A stretch of 64,000 nucleotides of DNA from CAVYUC01 sp963783085. GTDB lineage: Bacteria; Bacteroidota; Bacteroidia; Bacteroidales; Prolixibacteraceae. The number at the start of each line of letters is the position of its first letter. The stretch's first letter is position 1. The notes beneath the pieces were generated by a model. The model worked only from the letters and a program-made list of their open reading frames with translations, was not told where the DNA came from and searched no databases. The stretch lies in contig CAWAMJ010000011.1 in the NCBI GenBank assembly GCA_963783085.1, forward strand, positions 157,034 through 221,033, in the 5' to 3' direction. The position numbers and the translations under genes were made by a program. Shown here one piece after another: positions 26,708-35,451 of this stretch.

Positions 26708-27580
26708 ATGAACATACAAATTTCTGGATCATCGGGATACCTTGGAACTTCAATTCTGGAGAAACTAAAGGAAAACGGGCACAACATAAAAGGCATTCAA
26801 CGCGGCTTGTTATACGGCGCGCTGGAAGACCTGAAGAATAGCATCATAGATGCAGACGTCATCATAAACCTGGCAGGAGCGCCCGTTTTACAACGCTGGA
26901 CCGACGAAAATAAAAAAGTGATTTACAACAGCCGTGTTCAAACCACCACCAATCTGGTACAGGCAATCAATGAAACCGGACCGGAAAGCCGCCCCAAAAA
27001 GCTGATTTCTGCGTCGGCTATCGGAATTTACGAACCCGGAAAAACCCACGACGAAACCAGCAAAGATTTTACTTCGGAATTTATTGGTAAAGTTGTACAA
27101 GACTGGGAAAAAGCGACGGACGATTTAAATTCCGGAGTTCAAAAAGTAATTTTCAGGATGGCGCCGGTCATTGGCAGGGAATCACAAATGATAAAGCAAA
27201 TGAAGTTGCCGTTTAAAATGGGAGTCGGCGGAAAAATCGGAAGCGGGAAACAGCCGTTTCCATTTGTGCACATCGATGATGTTATTAATGCGTATGTTTG
27301 GGCGGTTGAAAGGTACAGTGAAAATAACCTGTTCAACCTTTCAGCGCCGGATACGGTGAATAATGAGGAATTCACCAACGTATTTGCAGGAAAACTGAAC
27401 CGCCCGTCATTTTTTAAAGTTCCCGGATTTGCGTTGAAAATAATGTTCGGCGAAGCAGCCATAACGCTGTTGGAAAGCCCGGAAGTAAAACCGCGGAAAC
27501 TGCAGGAAGCCGGATTTAAATTTAAATATCCCGACGCTGATTCGGCGTTAACGGAAATTCTGCAAAAAAGCCCCGCCTGA
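26708..27580 (+). CDS. TIGR01777-type SDR epimerase (YfcH-like) with DUF1731
   Basis: 290 residues. The N-terminal nucleotide-binding loop is SGSSGYLGTS, followed by the family segment VIINLAGAPVLQRWTDENKKVIYNSRVQTT and ISASAIGIYEP. The C-terminal VPGFALKIMFGEAAITLLESPEVKPRKLQEAGFKFKYP is the DUF1731 motif. The family is an extended SDR of uncertain substrate. The stop codon is embedded in the hairpin of a terminator serving the opposite strand. It converges with pckA. Confidence 0.92.
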   Translation: MNIQISGSSGYLGTSILEKLKENGHNIKGIQRGLLYGALEDLKNSIIDADVIINLAGAPVLQRWTDENKKVIYNSRVQTTTNLVQAINETGPESRPKKLISASAIGIYEPGKTHDETSKDFTSEFIGKVVQDWEKATDDLNSGVQKVIFRMAPVIGRESQMIKQMKLPFKMGVGGKIGSGKQPFPFVHIDDVINAYVWAVERYSENNLFNLSAPDTVNNEEFTNVFAGKLNRPSFFKVPGFALKIMFGEAAITLLESPEVKPRKLQEAGFKFKYPDADSALTEILQKSPA

Positions 27581-27591
27581 ACTGGCGGGGC
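27563..27591 (-). terminator. intrinsic terminator of pckA
   Basis: On the minus strand GCCCCGCC (27591-27584) pairs with GGCGGGGC (27577-27570) across AGTTCA, followed by TTTTTT (27569-27564). It lies 30 bases after the pckA stop and inside the 3' end of the convergent SDR gene. Confidence 0.85.
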
Positions 27592-27619
27592 CTGTGAATG
27601 ATATTCTGTATCCAATCAA

Positions 27620-29227
27620 TTAACTGAGTTGCGGACCGGCAGCCACCAATGCTTTACCTTCTTCGTTATCAGTATATTTTTCGAAATTCTTAATAAAGCG
27701 GCTGGCCAAATCTTTTGCTTTTTCTTCCCATTCCTGCGGATTGGAATATGTATCCCGCGGATCCAAAATATTGGGATCCACATCGTGCAAAGCGACCGGT
27801 ACTTCCAGGTTGAAAACCGGGATTGTCTTCGTTTCTGCTTTTTCGATTGATCCATCGAGAATGGCATCGATAATCGCACGGGTATCTTTAATTGAAATTC
27901 GTTTACCGGTCCCGTTCCAACCAGTGTTTACCAAATATGCCTGCGCCCCGTGTTCTTCCATTTTTTTTACGAGTTCCTCGCCATATTTTGTTGGATGAAG
28001 CGAAAGAAATGCAGCGCCAAAACAAGCTGAAAAAGTGGGCTGCGGGGTTGTTACGCCACGTTCGGTACCAGCCAGTTTCGCTGTAAATCCGGATAGAAAA
28101 TGATATTTCGTTTGCTCTTTTGTCAGTCTCGAAACCGGCGGCATAACACCAAAAGCATCCGCAGTTAAAAATATGACTTTGCTGGCGTGCCCGGCTTTGG
28201 ATTTCGGCCTTACAATATTTTCGATGTGATAAATGGGATAAGAAACGCGCGTGTTCTGGGTAACCAAAGAATCGCTGAAATCAATTTTACCGTTTTCATC
28301 AACTGTCACATTCTCCAACAGTGCATTTCGTTTGATGGCGTGGAATATATCGGGTTCTGCTTCGGGATCGAGGTTGATGGTTTTGGCGTAGCAACCGCCT
28401 TCAAAATTGAATACCCCATCATCGTCCCAGCCATGTTCATCGTCGCCAATCAGTTCCCGCTTCGGGTCGGTGGAAAGTGTTGTTTTGCCGGTTCCCGAAA
28501 GACCGAAGAATATGGCCACGTCGCCTTCTTTTCCTTTATTGGCCGAACAATGCATGGAAGCAATCCCGTTAAGCGGAAGGTAATAATTCATCATTGCAAA
28601 CATTCCTTTTTTCATTTCTCCGCCATACCAGGTACCGCCAATCACCTGCATCTTTTCGGTGAGATTGAAAACAGTAAACACTTCCGAATTGAGACCTTGT
28701 TCTTTCCAGTCCGGATTTGTTACCTTCGAGCCATTCATTACCACAAAATCGGGTTCTCCGAAATTTTCCAGTTCTTCTTCGGTAGGCCGTAAAAACATAT
28801 TTTTTACGAAATGTGCCTGCCATGCTACTTCCATAATAAACCGGACTTTCAATCGCGAATTTTCGTTTGCCCCAAGGAAAGAGTCCATTACAAACAACCT
28901 TTTCCCGGAAAGCTGTTCGGCTACCAGTTTTTTCAGTTCAGCCCAAACTTCGGGTGTTGTCGGTTTATTATCATTTGGCGATTGTGGTGAATTCCACCAT
29001 ATTGTATCTTTACTCACCTCATCTTTCACAATAAATTTATCTTTGGGCGACCTTCCGGTATAAATCCCTGTCATCACATTTACGGCGCCCAATTCGGTTA
29101 ACTGGCCTTCTTCGAAACCTTCCAAATCGGGCCGCATTTCTTCTTCGTATAATTGCTCATACGAAGGGTTAAAAACAATTTCCTGTACGTTGCTAATGCC
29201 ATACTTCGACAAATCAATATTTCTCAT
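27620..29227 (-). CDS. pckA: phosphoenolpyruvate carboxykinase (ATP)
   Basis: 535 residues, normal size. It interconverts oxaloacetate + ATP and PEP + CO2 + ADP in gluconeogenesis, and in fermentative Bacteroidota often runs in the CO2-fixing direction toward succinate. Motifs are the P-loop FFGLSGTGKTTLSTD, the substrate site TGRSPKDKF, the metal-binding region LIGDDEHGWDDDGVFNFEGGCYAK, and TGWNGTGKRISIKDTRAII. The start MRNIDLSKYGI fits. A TACATTTG box lies 55-62 bases upstream. Confidence 0.97.
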   Translation of the reverse strand: MRNIDLSKYGISNVQEIVFNPSYEQLYEEEMRPDLEGFEEGQLTELGAVNVMTGIYTGRSPKDKFIVKDEVSKDTIWWNSPQSPNDNKPTTPEVWAELKKLVAEQLSGKRLFVMDSFLGANENSRLKVRFIMEVAWQAHFVKNMFLRPTEEELENFGEPDFVVMNGSKVTNPDWKEQGLNSEVFTVFNLTEKMQVIGGTWYGGEMKKGMFAMMNYYLPLNGIASMHCSANKGKEGDVAIFFGLSGTGKTTLSTDPKRELIGDDEHGWDDDGVFNFEGGCYAKTINLDPEAEPDIFHAIKRNALLENVTVDENGKIDFSDSLVTQNTRVSYPIYHIENIVRPKSKAGHASKVIFLTADAFGVMPPVSRLTKEQTKYHFLSGFTAKLAGTERGVTTPQPTFSACFGAAFLSLHPTKYGEELVKKMEEHGAQAYLVNTGWNGTGKRISIKDTRAIIDAILDGSIEKAETKTIPVFNLEVPVALHDVDPNILDPRDTYSNPQEWEEKAKDLASRFIKNFEKYTDNEEGKALVAAGPQLS

Positions 29228-29281
29228 AACTGCCTTATAATTACCTTAATAAAATACTTATTCCTGATATAAACCGGTAAG

Positions 29282-29289
29282 CAAATGTA
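29282..29289 (-). promoter_or_regulatory. candidate -7 element of the pckA promoter
   Basis: The minus strand reads TACATTTG, matching TAnnTTTG, 55 bases before the pckA ATG. No convincing -33 TTTG is seen at the right distance, so this is tentative. The rest of 29228-29463 shows only the hairpin at 29411-29441. Confidence 0.35.
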
Positions 29290-29404
29290 ATTTTTTTTTC
29301 TAACCCCGCGGATTTAAAGACTGTCATCGACCTGTTTTTAATGTCGATTAAACAATATCTTAACAATCTGTAAAATGGTTATGTTTATTTTGAACAAAAT
29401 GACA

Positions 29405-29441
29405 TAAAATGAAAATGTCCCGGCACAACCAGGACATTTTC
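29405..29441 (-). terminator. terminator-like hairpin after xerD
   Basis: GAAAATGTCC (29411-29420) pairs perfectly with GGACATTTTC (29432-29441). On the minus strand it is followed by ATTTTATG, a weak T-rich tail. It lies 23 bases beyond the xerD stop. Confidence 0.6.
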
Positions 29442-29463
29442 AACTCTGAATATATCTTTCCAC

Positions 29464-30363
29464 TTAAGAACGCGGATGAAACTGATGGATTGTGGTCTTC
29501 AGGTAATCGCGATCGAGGTGTGTATATATTTCGGTAGTTAAAATTGACTCATGCCCGAGCATTTCCTGGACTGCGCGTAAATCGGCCCCACCGTTAATTA
29601 AATGAGTGGCAAACGAATGCCTGAACGTGTGCGGGCTGATTTTTTTACCCAGATCAACTTTTTCTGCCAGATTTTTTATAATGGTAAAAACCATTACCCG
29701 GCTCAGTTTTTTGCCCCTGCGGTTCAGGAAAAGGATATTTTCACTGTCTTTATGAATTTTCAGTGTTTTCCGGTAGCCGTTTAAATACTTATTAATTTCA
29801 TCAACCGCCCGGTTACTAACCGGTACCAGTCTTTCCTTTTCGGCCTTCCCTTCAATTTTTACAAAACCCTGTTCAAAAAACAGGTTCGTCAGTTTTAGGT
29901 TTACAAGTTCCGACACGCGCAAACCACAACTATATAAGGTTTCGAGCATTGCTTTATTACGCTGACCTTCGGGTTTTTCCAAATCCACAGCTTCAATAAG
30001 CGAATCGATTTCTTCCATCGATAAAATATCGGGAAGTTTCCTGCCCACTTTTGGAGACTCGAGCAAAGCCGTTGGATCGCTCGTAATTTTACCTTCAATT
30101 AAAAGGTACTTGTAAAACGATTTGATTCCGGAGATCGTTCGTGCCTGCGTTCTCGGACTTACACCGCGCTCGTTTAACCACTCCAAAAAACTTTTCAGAT
30201 GCTGTAGTTTTACCTTTTCGGGTGCTACTTTCTTATACTTCTCGTCCAAAAAGTCGATTAGTTTGTTTATGTCGTTAATATATGCCGCAATCGAGTTTTG
30301 CGACAGGGATTTTTCGAGTTTCAAATAGTTCTCGTATCCCTTTTTGCTGTCCTCCCATTTCAT
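29464..30363 (-). CDS. xerD: tyrosine recombinase XerD
   Basis: 299 residues, normal for XerC/XerD. The core-binding SAM-like domain occupies residues about 5-95. The catalytic residues are all present: Arg149 (CGLRVSE), Lys173 (EGKAEKER), His245 and Arg248 (PHTFRHS), His271 (LGHES) and Tyr280 (EIYTH). It resolves chromosome dimers at dif together with FtsK, whose gene lies 1.3 kb away. It is divergent from aroQ, as is common in Bacteroidota. It is quite unlike the IS91-associated recombinases at 10737 and 18099, which lack the long C-terminus after the Tyr. Confidence 0.93.
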   Translation of the reverse strand: MKWEDSKKGYENYLKLEKSLSQNSIAAYINDINKLIDFLDEKYKKVAPEKVKLQHLKSFLEWLNERGVSPRTQARTISGIKSFYKYLLIEGKITSDPTALLESPKVGRKLPDILSMEEIDSLIEAVDLEKPEGQRNKAMLETLYSCGLRVSELVNLKLTNLFFEQGFVKIEGKAEKERLVPVSNRAVDEINKYLNGYRKTLKIHKDSENILFLNRRGKKLSRVMVFTIIKNLAEKVDLGKKISPHTFRHSFATHLINGGADLRAVQEMLGHESILTTEIYTHLDRDYLKTTIHQFHPRS

Positions 30364-30507
30364 AACCTTTGTTTTTACTTTTTTTAATCAACTGATTTAA
30401 ATAATTTTGATTCTGATAATACGGTTTGTTTATGCCTGACAAACTGCTTACGGTTACGCAGTTTGAACGAGTAAAGTTACTATAAAATATATTAAAATTT
30501 AAATACA

Positions 30508-30927
30508 ATGAATGTATTGATTATCAACGGTCCGAATTTAAATTTATTGGGCCTGAGGGAGAAAAATATTTACGGTTCAGAGAGTTTTGAAGATTATTTT
30601 GAACAATTGAAGCAACTTTTCCCGGCGGTAAACTTAATCTATTTCCAATCCAATATCGAAGGAGAGATTGTTAGCAAGATTCACGAATACGGGTTTACTG
30701 CACACGGAATAATTATAAATGCCGGTGCATATACACACACGTCCATCGCCATTCGCGATGCTATTGCAGGCGTAAAAACTGAAGTTGTTGAAGTGCATAT
30801 TTCCAACACCTTAACCCGTGAAGATTTCCGCCATAAATCAGTGATTGGTCCCGTTTGCCGGGGTTGTATTATGGGATTCGGATTAAATTCCTACAAACTT
30901 GCAGTGCATCATTTTCTGAACGACTGA
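30508..30927 (+). CDS. aroQ: type II 3-dehydroquinate dehydratase
   Basis: 139 residues. It catalyses dehydration of 3-dehydroquinate to 3-dehydroshikimate, step three of the shikimate pathway. Family motifs are NGPNLNLLGLRE (residues 7-18), IYGSE with the catalytic Tyr, SNIEGEIVSKI, INAGAYTHTSIAIRDA and VEVHISN (catalytic His). It is divergently arranged with xerD and converges with the lolA-like gene. Confidence 0.96.
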   Translation: MNVLIINGPNLNLLGLREKNIYGSESFEDYFEQLKQLFPAVNLIYFQSNIEGEIVSKIHEYGFTAHGIIINAGAYTHTSIAIRDAIAGVKTEVVEVHISNTLTREDFRHKSVIGPVCRGCIMGFGLNSYKLAVHHFLND

Positions 30928-30976
30928 ATAATTTTTTGGCGCTTTTCAAAATAAATTAACAGAGCGACAATCCGGG

Positions 30977-31627
30977 TTATCTGAAGTCAATTATTTCCAC
31001 ATCACGGTGTTTCGAAGGATCGAACGTGAAGCTGGAATCGGGAATATCAAGATTGGTTTTCATCGTTTTAATTTCAATTCCATACAAGTTACCATCGGTT
31101 GTATACAACGTGGCCGAATCGATCATCATGTCGGCTTTGCCGATCAATATGTTGATTTTTGACACATCCTGTTGTTCTTCATCCGGAAAGAGCTCAATTT
31201 CATAGACCGTTTTGCCTTCCTGCGTTTTCTCGCCCACATATTTCGACTGGTATCCCTTTTCATAAATATGAAACAACGACGATGGGTTCATCAAGTCGCT
31301 TTCCTCGTTGTCGATAGACGAAATAGTTACCTGATTTCCATCTTCCATATAATTCCAGACTGTATTTCCGTCGGAATAAATTTTCATTCCGACATCGGGC
31401 AGCGTTACCACATATTTTTGACCTTTAAGTTTTATGGAGCCTTCATTCTTTTCGTGAATGTCCATTTCGTCGTTATTCATGGTAAATGTAAAATCGGCTG
31501 ATATGGTTTTGTAGGAGCGGGTTTTTTCGCTCACCTGATCCAATATATTTTTTGCCTTCTGTTCCTGTGCGGTTGATGATAAAAAAGCCATTAAAACCGC
31601 AAAACACATCAACATTGTTTTCTTCAT
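30977..31627 (-). CDS. LolA-like outer-membrane lipoprotein carrier protein
   Basis: 216 residues with a cleavable signal MKKTMLMCFAVLMAFLSSTAQ. The mature region has the LolA-like beta-barrel pattern: KAKNILDQVSEKTRSYKTISADFTFTM, then LKGQKYVVTLPDVGMKIYSDGNTVWNYM and IEIKTMKTNLDIPDSSFTFDPSKH. Such proteins ferry lipoproteins across the periplasm. The gene follows ftsK by 9 bases, the order conserved in Bacteroidota, so the two are probably co-transcribed. Confidence 0.9.
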   Translation of the reverse strand: MKKTMLMCFAVLMAFLSSTAQEQKAKNILDQVSEKTRSYKTISADFTFTMNNDEMDIHEKNEGSIKLKGQKYVVTLPDVGMKIYSDGNTVWNYMEDGNQVTISSIDNEESDLMNPSSLFHIYEKGYQSKYVGEKTQEGKTVYEIELFPDEEQQDVSKINILIGKADMMIDSATLYTTDGNLYGIEIKTMKTNLDIPDSSFTFDPSKHRDVEIIDFR

Positions 31628-31636
31628 CTTCTATTT

Positions 31637-33199
31637 TTAATTAAAGCTATTCAATAACTGTTCCAAACTGTATTCGTCCTGAATAAGCACCTGTCGTGCT
31701 TTGCTCCCTTCGCTTGGGCCGACAATACCTGCAGCCTCCAACTGATCCATAATTCTTCCGGCACGGTTGTAACCGATGGAGAATTTTCGCTGAATCATCG
31801 ACGTTGAGCCCATCTGATTTGCCACAATCACACGTGCAGCGTCGTCGAAAAGTTCGTCGCGGTTGTTCAGATCTACCTCGCCCGGACCCGGTTCGTCGTC
31901 GCCTACATATTCCGGAAGTAAAAATGCCGTTGAAAAACCCTGCTGTTCCGAAATAAACGAACAAATTTGTTCGACTTCGGGTGTATCGATAAACGCACAT
32001 TGTACACGCGTCATATTACTTCCCGAAGAAATCAGCATATCGCCTTTCCCAATGAGCTGATTTGCACCCGGTGTGTCGAGGATGGTACGCGAATCGATCA
32101 TTGAGGCCACTTTAAAAGCAATCCGCGCCGGGAAGTTGGCTTTAATTACACCGGTAATAATATTTGTTGAAGGCCTTTGTGTAGCGATTATCATGTGAAT
32201 ACCTACTGCCCGCGCCAATTGGGCAATTCGGGCAATGGGTAGTTCAATCTCCTTGCCGGCAGTCATAATCAGATCGGCAAACTCATCGATAACCACCACA
32301 ATATAAGGCATGTACCGATGTCCTTTTTCAGGGTTCAATTTCCGGCTGATAAATTTTTTATTGTATTCTTTTATATTCCTGGCATGTGCTTTTTTTAGCA
32401 AATCGTAACGCATATCCATTTCAATGTTGATGGAATTGAGCGTATATTTTACTTTCTGAATATCGGTAATAACCGGTTCTTCTTCATTGGGCAGTTTGGC
32501 CAGGTAATGTTTCTCGAGTATCGAATACAGGTTTAGTTCCACTTTTTTCGGGTCAACAAAAACGAACTTCAACTGCGACGGGTGTTTCTTATACAACAGG
32601 GATGTGATAATTACATTGATACCAACCGATTTTCCCTGGCCCGTTGCCCCCGCCACCAAAATGTGCGGCATTTTTGCCAAATCGAACATGTAGGTTTCAT
32701 TCGAAATGGTTTTTCCGAGTGCCACCGGAAGTTCTGCGATTGTTTCCTGAAATTTGCGGGAGCTCAGGATCGAACGCATGGAAACAACTTCCGGATTCTG
32801 GTTGGGGACTTCAATACCGATGGTACCCCTTCCCGGAATTGGCGCAATAATACGGATCCCGAGTGCAGCCAGGCTCAATGCAATATCGTCTTCCAGATTT
32901 TTGATTTTTGCAATGCGGATTCCGGGAGCAGGAACAATTTCGTACAACGTAATTGTTGGTCCGATGGTAGCCCTGATTTTTGTGATTTCGATTTTGTAAT
33001 GCCGCAGCGTTTCTACAATTTTATTTTTATTGGCAATTAATTCTTCGTTGCTTACTTCGGCATTACCGGATGTGTGGTTTTCCAGCAATTCAAGGGTAGG
33101 AAATTTAAATTTCGACAGCTCCAGCGTCGGATCATAATCTTCCAGAAGTTCTGTATCCGTTCCGTTTTCTTCCTCCTCTTCCTCCACTTTCTTATGCAC
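31637..33199 (-). CDS. ftsK: FtsK DNA translocase, C-terminal motor part (second half of a split gene)
   Basis: 520 residues beginning at a GTG just beyond the stop of the N-terminal half. It contains the alpha domain (LEDYDPTLELSKFKFPTLELLENH), the motor with Walker A GATGQGKSVG and Walker B YIVVVIDEFADLI, and the DNA-binding gamma winged helix at the end (SMIQRKFSIGYNRAGRIMDQLEAAGIVGP). In one reading frame, LELTVHKKVEEEEEENGTD joins this part to the upstream half. The split is probably a frameshift in a GAA repeat and not two genes. Together with XerD it handles chromosome segregation. Confidence 0.93.
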   Translation of the reverse strand: MHKKVEEEEEENGTDTELLEDYDPTLELSKFKFPTLELLENHTSGNAEVSNEELIANKNKIVETLRHYKIEITKIRATIGPTITLYEIVPAPGIRIAKIKNLEDDIALSLAALGIRIIAPIPGRGTIGIEVPNQNPEVVSMRSILSSRKFQETIAELPVALGKTISNETYMFDLAKMPHILVAGATGQGKSVGINVIITSLLYKKHPSQLKFVFVDPKKVELNLYSILEKHYLAKLPNEEEPVITDIQKVKYTLNSINIEMDMRYDLLKKAHARNIKEYNKKFISRKLNPEKGHRYMPYIVVVIDEFADLIMTAGKEIELPIARIAQLARAVGIHMIIATQRPSTNIITGVIKANFPARIAFKVASMIDSRTILDTPGANQLIGKGDMLISSGSNMTRVQCAFIDTPEVEQICSFISEQQGFSTAFLLPEYVGDDEPGPGEVDLNNRDELFDDAARVIVANQMGSTSMIQRKFSIGYNRAGRIMDQLEAAGIVGPSEGSKARQVLIQDEYSLEQLLNSFN

Positions 33200-33201
33200 G
33201 G

Positions 33202-34026
33202 TCAGTTCCAGTTTTCTTCTTCTTCTTCTTCGGCTTTCGCCACTTTCAAATCAAGGTTAGCGGACTGTGCCTTTTTTTCTTCTTCTGTGTCGGGTTCAAA
33301 AACTGCCGTAACTACATCATCGTCATCAATAACCTTCGAAATGGAATTATCTTCCACTTCTTCTTTATCCGGTTCTTCTTCCTGTTTCTCCGGCATTTCA
33401 GTTTTCGCTTTTTTCCTAAACATGTTTTTAAGGATGGCAAATGCTTTTTCGAACCGGACAACCAGGAGGGTAAGTGCAGTAATAAAAAGCAGCAACACAA
33501 GTCCGGATTTGCCAATTAGTGAACTTAGCCAGTTACTCATTATAAATCCGTAGCGGCCGCCCATGTACATGAAACTTCCGGCGTCGGTTTTGGAAAATAC
33601 CAATCCGAATGTGATGGAAATCCAAAGCACCAGGAGCACGCTGAAAATAAAGCTTCGGGAATAACTGACGAGGTTCCGGCCCAGTATCTTAAAACCGGTG
33701 ATAAACATGAAATAAACAAAAATGAATGATGCAATGCCAAAGCCGCGGTTGATAATAATTTCGGAAAGATACGCTCCGGTTTTTCCGGCTTTATTCTGAA
33801 CTTTTACGGACGTATCAAGAAGGAATTCAGACCATTTCAAATCGAATTTGCTTTGATCGGCGGCGCCAAAAAATAAAAACGAAACAAAAGCAATCAACAA
33901 ATAAGCCGACATCAGCAGCACCAGGATTCCGAGAATAAACCTGAACTTTTCGTTTTTAAAAAATGAAGTTTTTGTTTTTCTCTTTTTTCGGTTTTTAGCT
34001 ACAGGCTTTTTTGTTTTTAATGCCAT
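33202..34026 (-). CDS. ftsK: FtsK N-terminal membrane part (first half of a split gene)
   Basis: 274 residues. A basic start (MALKTKKPVAKNRKKRKTK) is followed by four or five membrane helices (residues about 30-195, for example FILGILVLLMSAYLLIAFVSFLFF and SGLVLLLFITALTLLVV), as in the FtsK 4TM domain. An acidic linker follows, ending AKAEEEEEENWN and TGA. A -1 shift in GAAGAAAACTGG would read KLELTVHKKVEEEE and continue into the motor half. It should anchor the translocase at the septum. Confidence 0.9.
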   Translation of the reverse strand: MALKTKKPVAKNRKKRKTKTSFFKNEKFRFILGILVLLMSAYLLIAFVSFLFFGAADQSKFDLKWSEFLLDTSVKVQNKAGKTGAYLSEIIINRGFGIASFIFVYFMFITGFKILGRNLVSYSRSFIFSVLLVLWISITFGLVFSKTDAGSFMYMGGRYGFIMSNWLSSLIGKSGLVLLLFITALTLLVVRFEKAFAILKNMFRKKAKTEMPEKQEEEPDKEEVEDNSISKVIDDDDVVTAVFEPDTEEEKKAQSANLDLKVAKAEEEEEENWN

Positions 34027-34218
34027 ACAGGTTCGTGTTGAAAATTAAAATGCAAATTTAACCAAAAAAAGTAAGGATAAAGATTTTAATTTCTTTCCCG
34101 AAAGTTTAAAATGATGAAACGAAAACAACAGCAAAACCTCGTTCTCCTTTCTTTTTAAGAACAAATGATGCCGTTTTCCGAATCCCTGAAAAACCCGCTT
34201 AAAACACTAATAGAAAGC

Positions 34219-34250
34219 ATTTCTTTATTTCATTTGTTTTTCTATGTTTG
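34219..34250 (+). promoter_or_regulatory. promoter of the carbamate kinase gene
   Basis: TATGTTTG at 34243-34250 matches TAnnTTTG. The T-rich ATTTCTTTATTT begins about 20 bases upstream, in place of a strict TTTG -33 box. It lies 24 bases before the start codon. Nothing else is seen in 34027-34273. Confidence 0.5.
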
Positions 34251-34273
34251 CCTGATCCGTAAAATCAATTACC

Positions 34274-35230
34274 ATGAAAAAGTTGGCTGTTGTTGCGCTC
34301 GGGGGAAACGCGCTTTTGCGAAACGGCGAAGACGGAACCATTGAGCAGCAGGAAAAAAACGCTACCGAAACTTTGGAAAATCTCATTCATCTTATAAAAG
34401 ACGGATATGAGCTCGTAATTACGCACGGGAATGGCCCGCAGGTTGGCAACATTCTTTTGCGGAACGTGGCCGGCGAACAATTATACAACATTGCTCCCAT
34501 GCCGCTCGACATTTGTGTGGCCGACTCTCAAGGCGGAATTGGCTACATGCTGGAACGGATGATGCGAAACGTGCTGAACAAGCACGGAATCCGGAAAAAC
34601 GTAATTAATATGGTAACGCTTGTGGAAGTTGACGAGAATGACCCGGCTTTTCAAAATCCGTCGAAACGAATCGGTAAAATGTTTAGCCGCGAAGATGCAG
34701 AGCAGTTGCAGCGGGAAAAAAACTGGTTATTTAAACCCAGTTCCAAAGCCGGCAGCGGTTACCGGCGGGTGGTTCCAAGCCCTGCACCGCTGGATATCAT
34801 CAACAGGCAAACCATTGAATTGCTGGTAAAAAACGGCAACATTGTTATTGCAGCCGGCGGTGGAGGAATTCCGGTTTACTACGATGCGGAGGGAAATGTC
34901 CGCACACTCGATGCTGTTATAGATAAGGACATGGCTTCCAGCCTGCTGGCATCAAACATAAAAGCCGATGAACTTTATATTCTCACCGATGTATCGTTTA
35001 TTTATAAAGATTACGGACTTCCAACTCAGGAAAAACTCGAATTCCTGAATTATGCCGATGCAAAAAAGTACCTCGACAGCGGAACATTTTCAGAAGGGAC
35101 TATGGAACCTAAAATACAGGCATGTTTGAATTTCATTAAAAAAGGCGGCAAAAAAAGTGTAATAACCGAAGCTAAAAAACTGGAAGATAAATCGTATGGT
35201 TCGAAAATAACAATGGATTACGAAGATTAA
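34274..35230 (+). CDS. arcC: carbamate kinase
   Basis: 318 residues, normal size. It interconverts carbamoyl phosphate + ADP and ATP + carbamate/NH3. Motifs are VVALGGNALLRNGE at the start, ITHGNGPQVGNILLRN, QGGIGYMLE, SSKAGSGYRRVVPSPAP (substrate Lys region) and IVIAAGGGGIPVYY, then EGTMEPKIQA near the end. The next gene is ornithine carbamoyltransferase, so the pair could make ATP from citrulline. No arginine deiminase gene is in the window. A large palindromic element separates the two genes. Confidence 0.95.
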   Translation: MKKLAVVALGGNALLRNGEDGTIEQQEKNATETLENLIHLIKDGYELVITHGNGPQVGNILLRNVAGEQLYNIAPMPLDICVADSQGGIGYMLERMMRNVLNKHGIRKNVINMVTLVEVDENDPAFQNPSKRIGKMFSREDAEQLQREKNWLFKPSSKAGSGYRRVVPSPAPLDIINRQTIELLVKNGNIVIAAGGGGIPVYYDAEGNVRTLDAVIDKDMASSLLASNIKADELYILTDVSFIYKDYGLPTQEKLEFLNYADAKKYLDSGTFSEGTMEPKIQACLNFIKKGGKKSVITEAKKLEDKSYGSKITMDYED

Positions 35231-35243
35231 CAATAAAAATCTT

Positions 35244-35380
35244 GAGACTGCTCAGAAAAGTCTGAGTTCATTGATTTTCAACTTCTTTACCCCTGACCAA
35301 AGGGGAACTTGCTGAAAATCAATGAACTCTTCAAAGTCCCTTAGGGGATTTAGGGGTTTTTGACTTTTCGGAGTGGACTC
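35244..35380. repeat. long imperfect palindrome between arcC and the OTC gene
   Basis: The inner arms GAGTTCATTGATTTTCA (35264-35280) and TGAAAATCAATGAACTC (35313-35329) pair perfectly over 17 bases. The outer arms GAGACTGCTCAGAAAAGTC (35244-35262) and GACTTTTCGGAGTGGACTC (35362-35380) pair in about 15 of 19. Two G-rich blocks (CCAAAGGGGAAC, TTAGGGGATTTAGGGG) lie inside. It looks like a small non-autonomous element. It may also act as a transcript end or processing site. Confidence 0.8.
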
Positions 35381-35451
35381 AATCTTACAATTTTGGAAAC
35401 GTGTGCGGAAAATTAAAACACTTGAATTACAAAATATTAACAAAGAAAATT

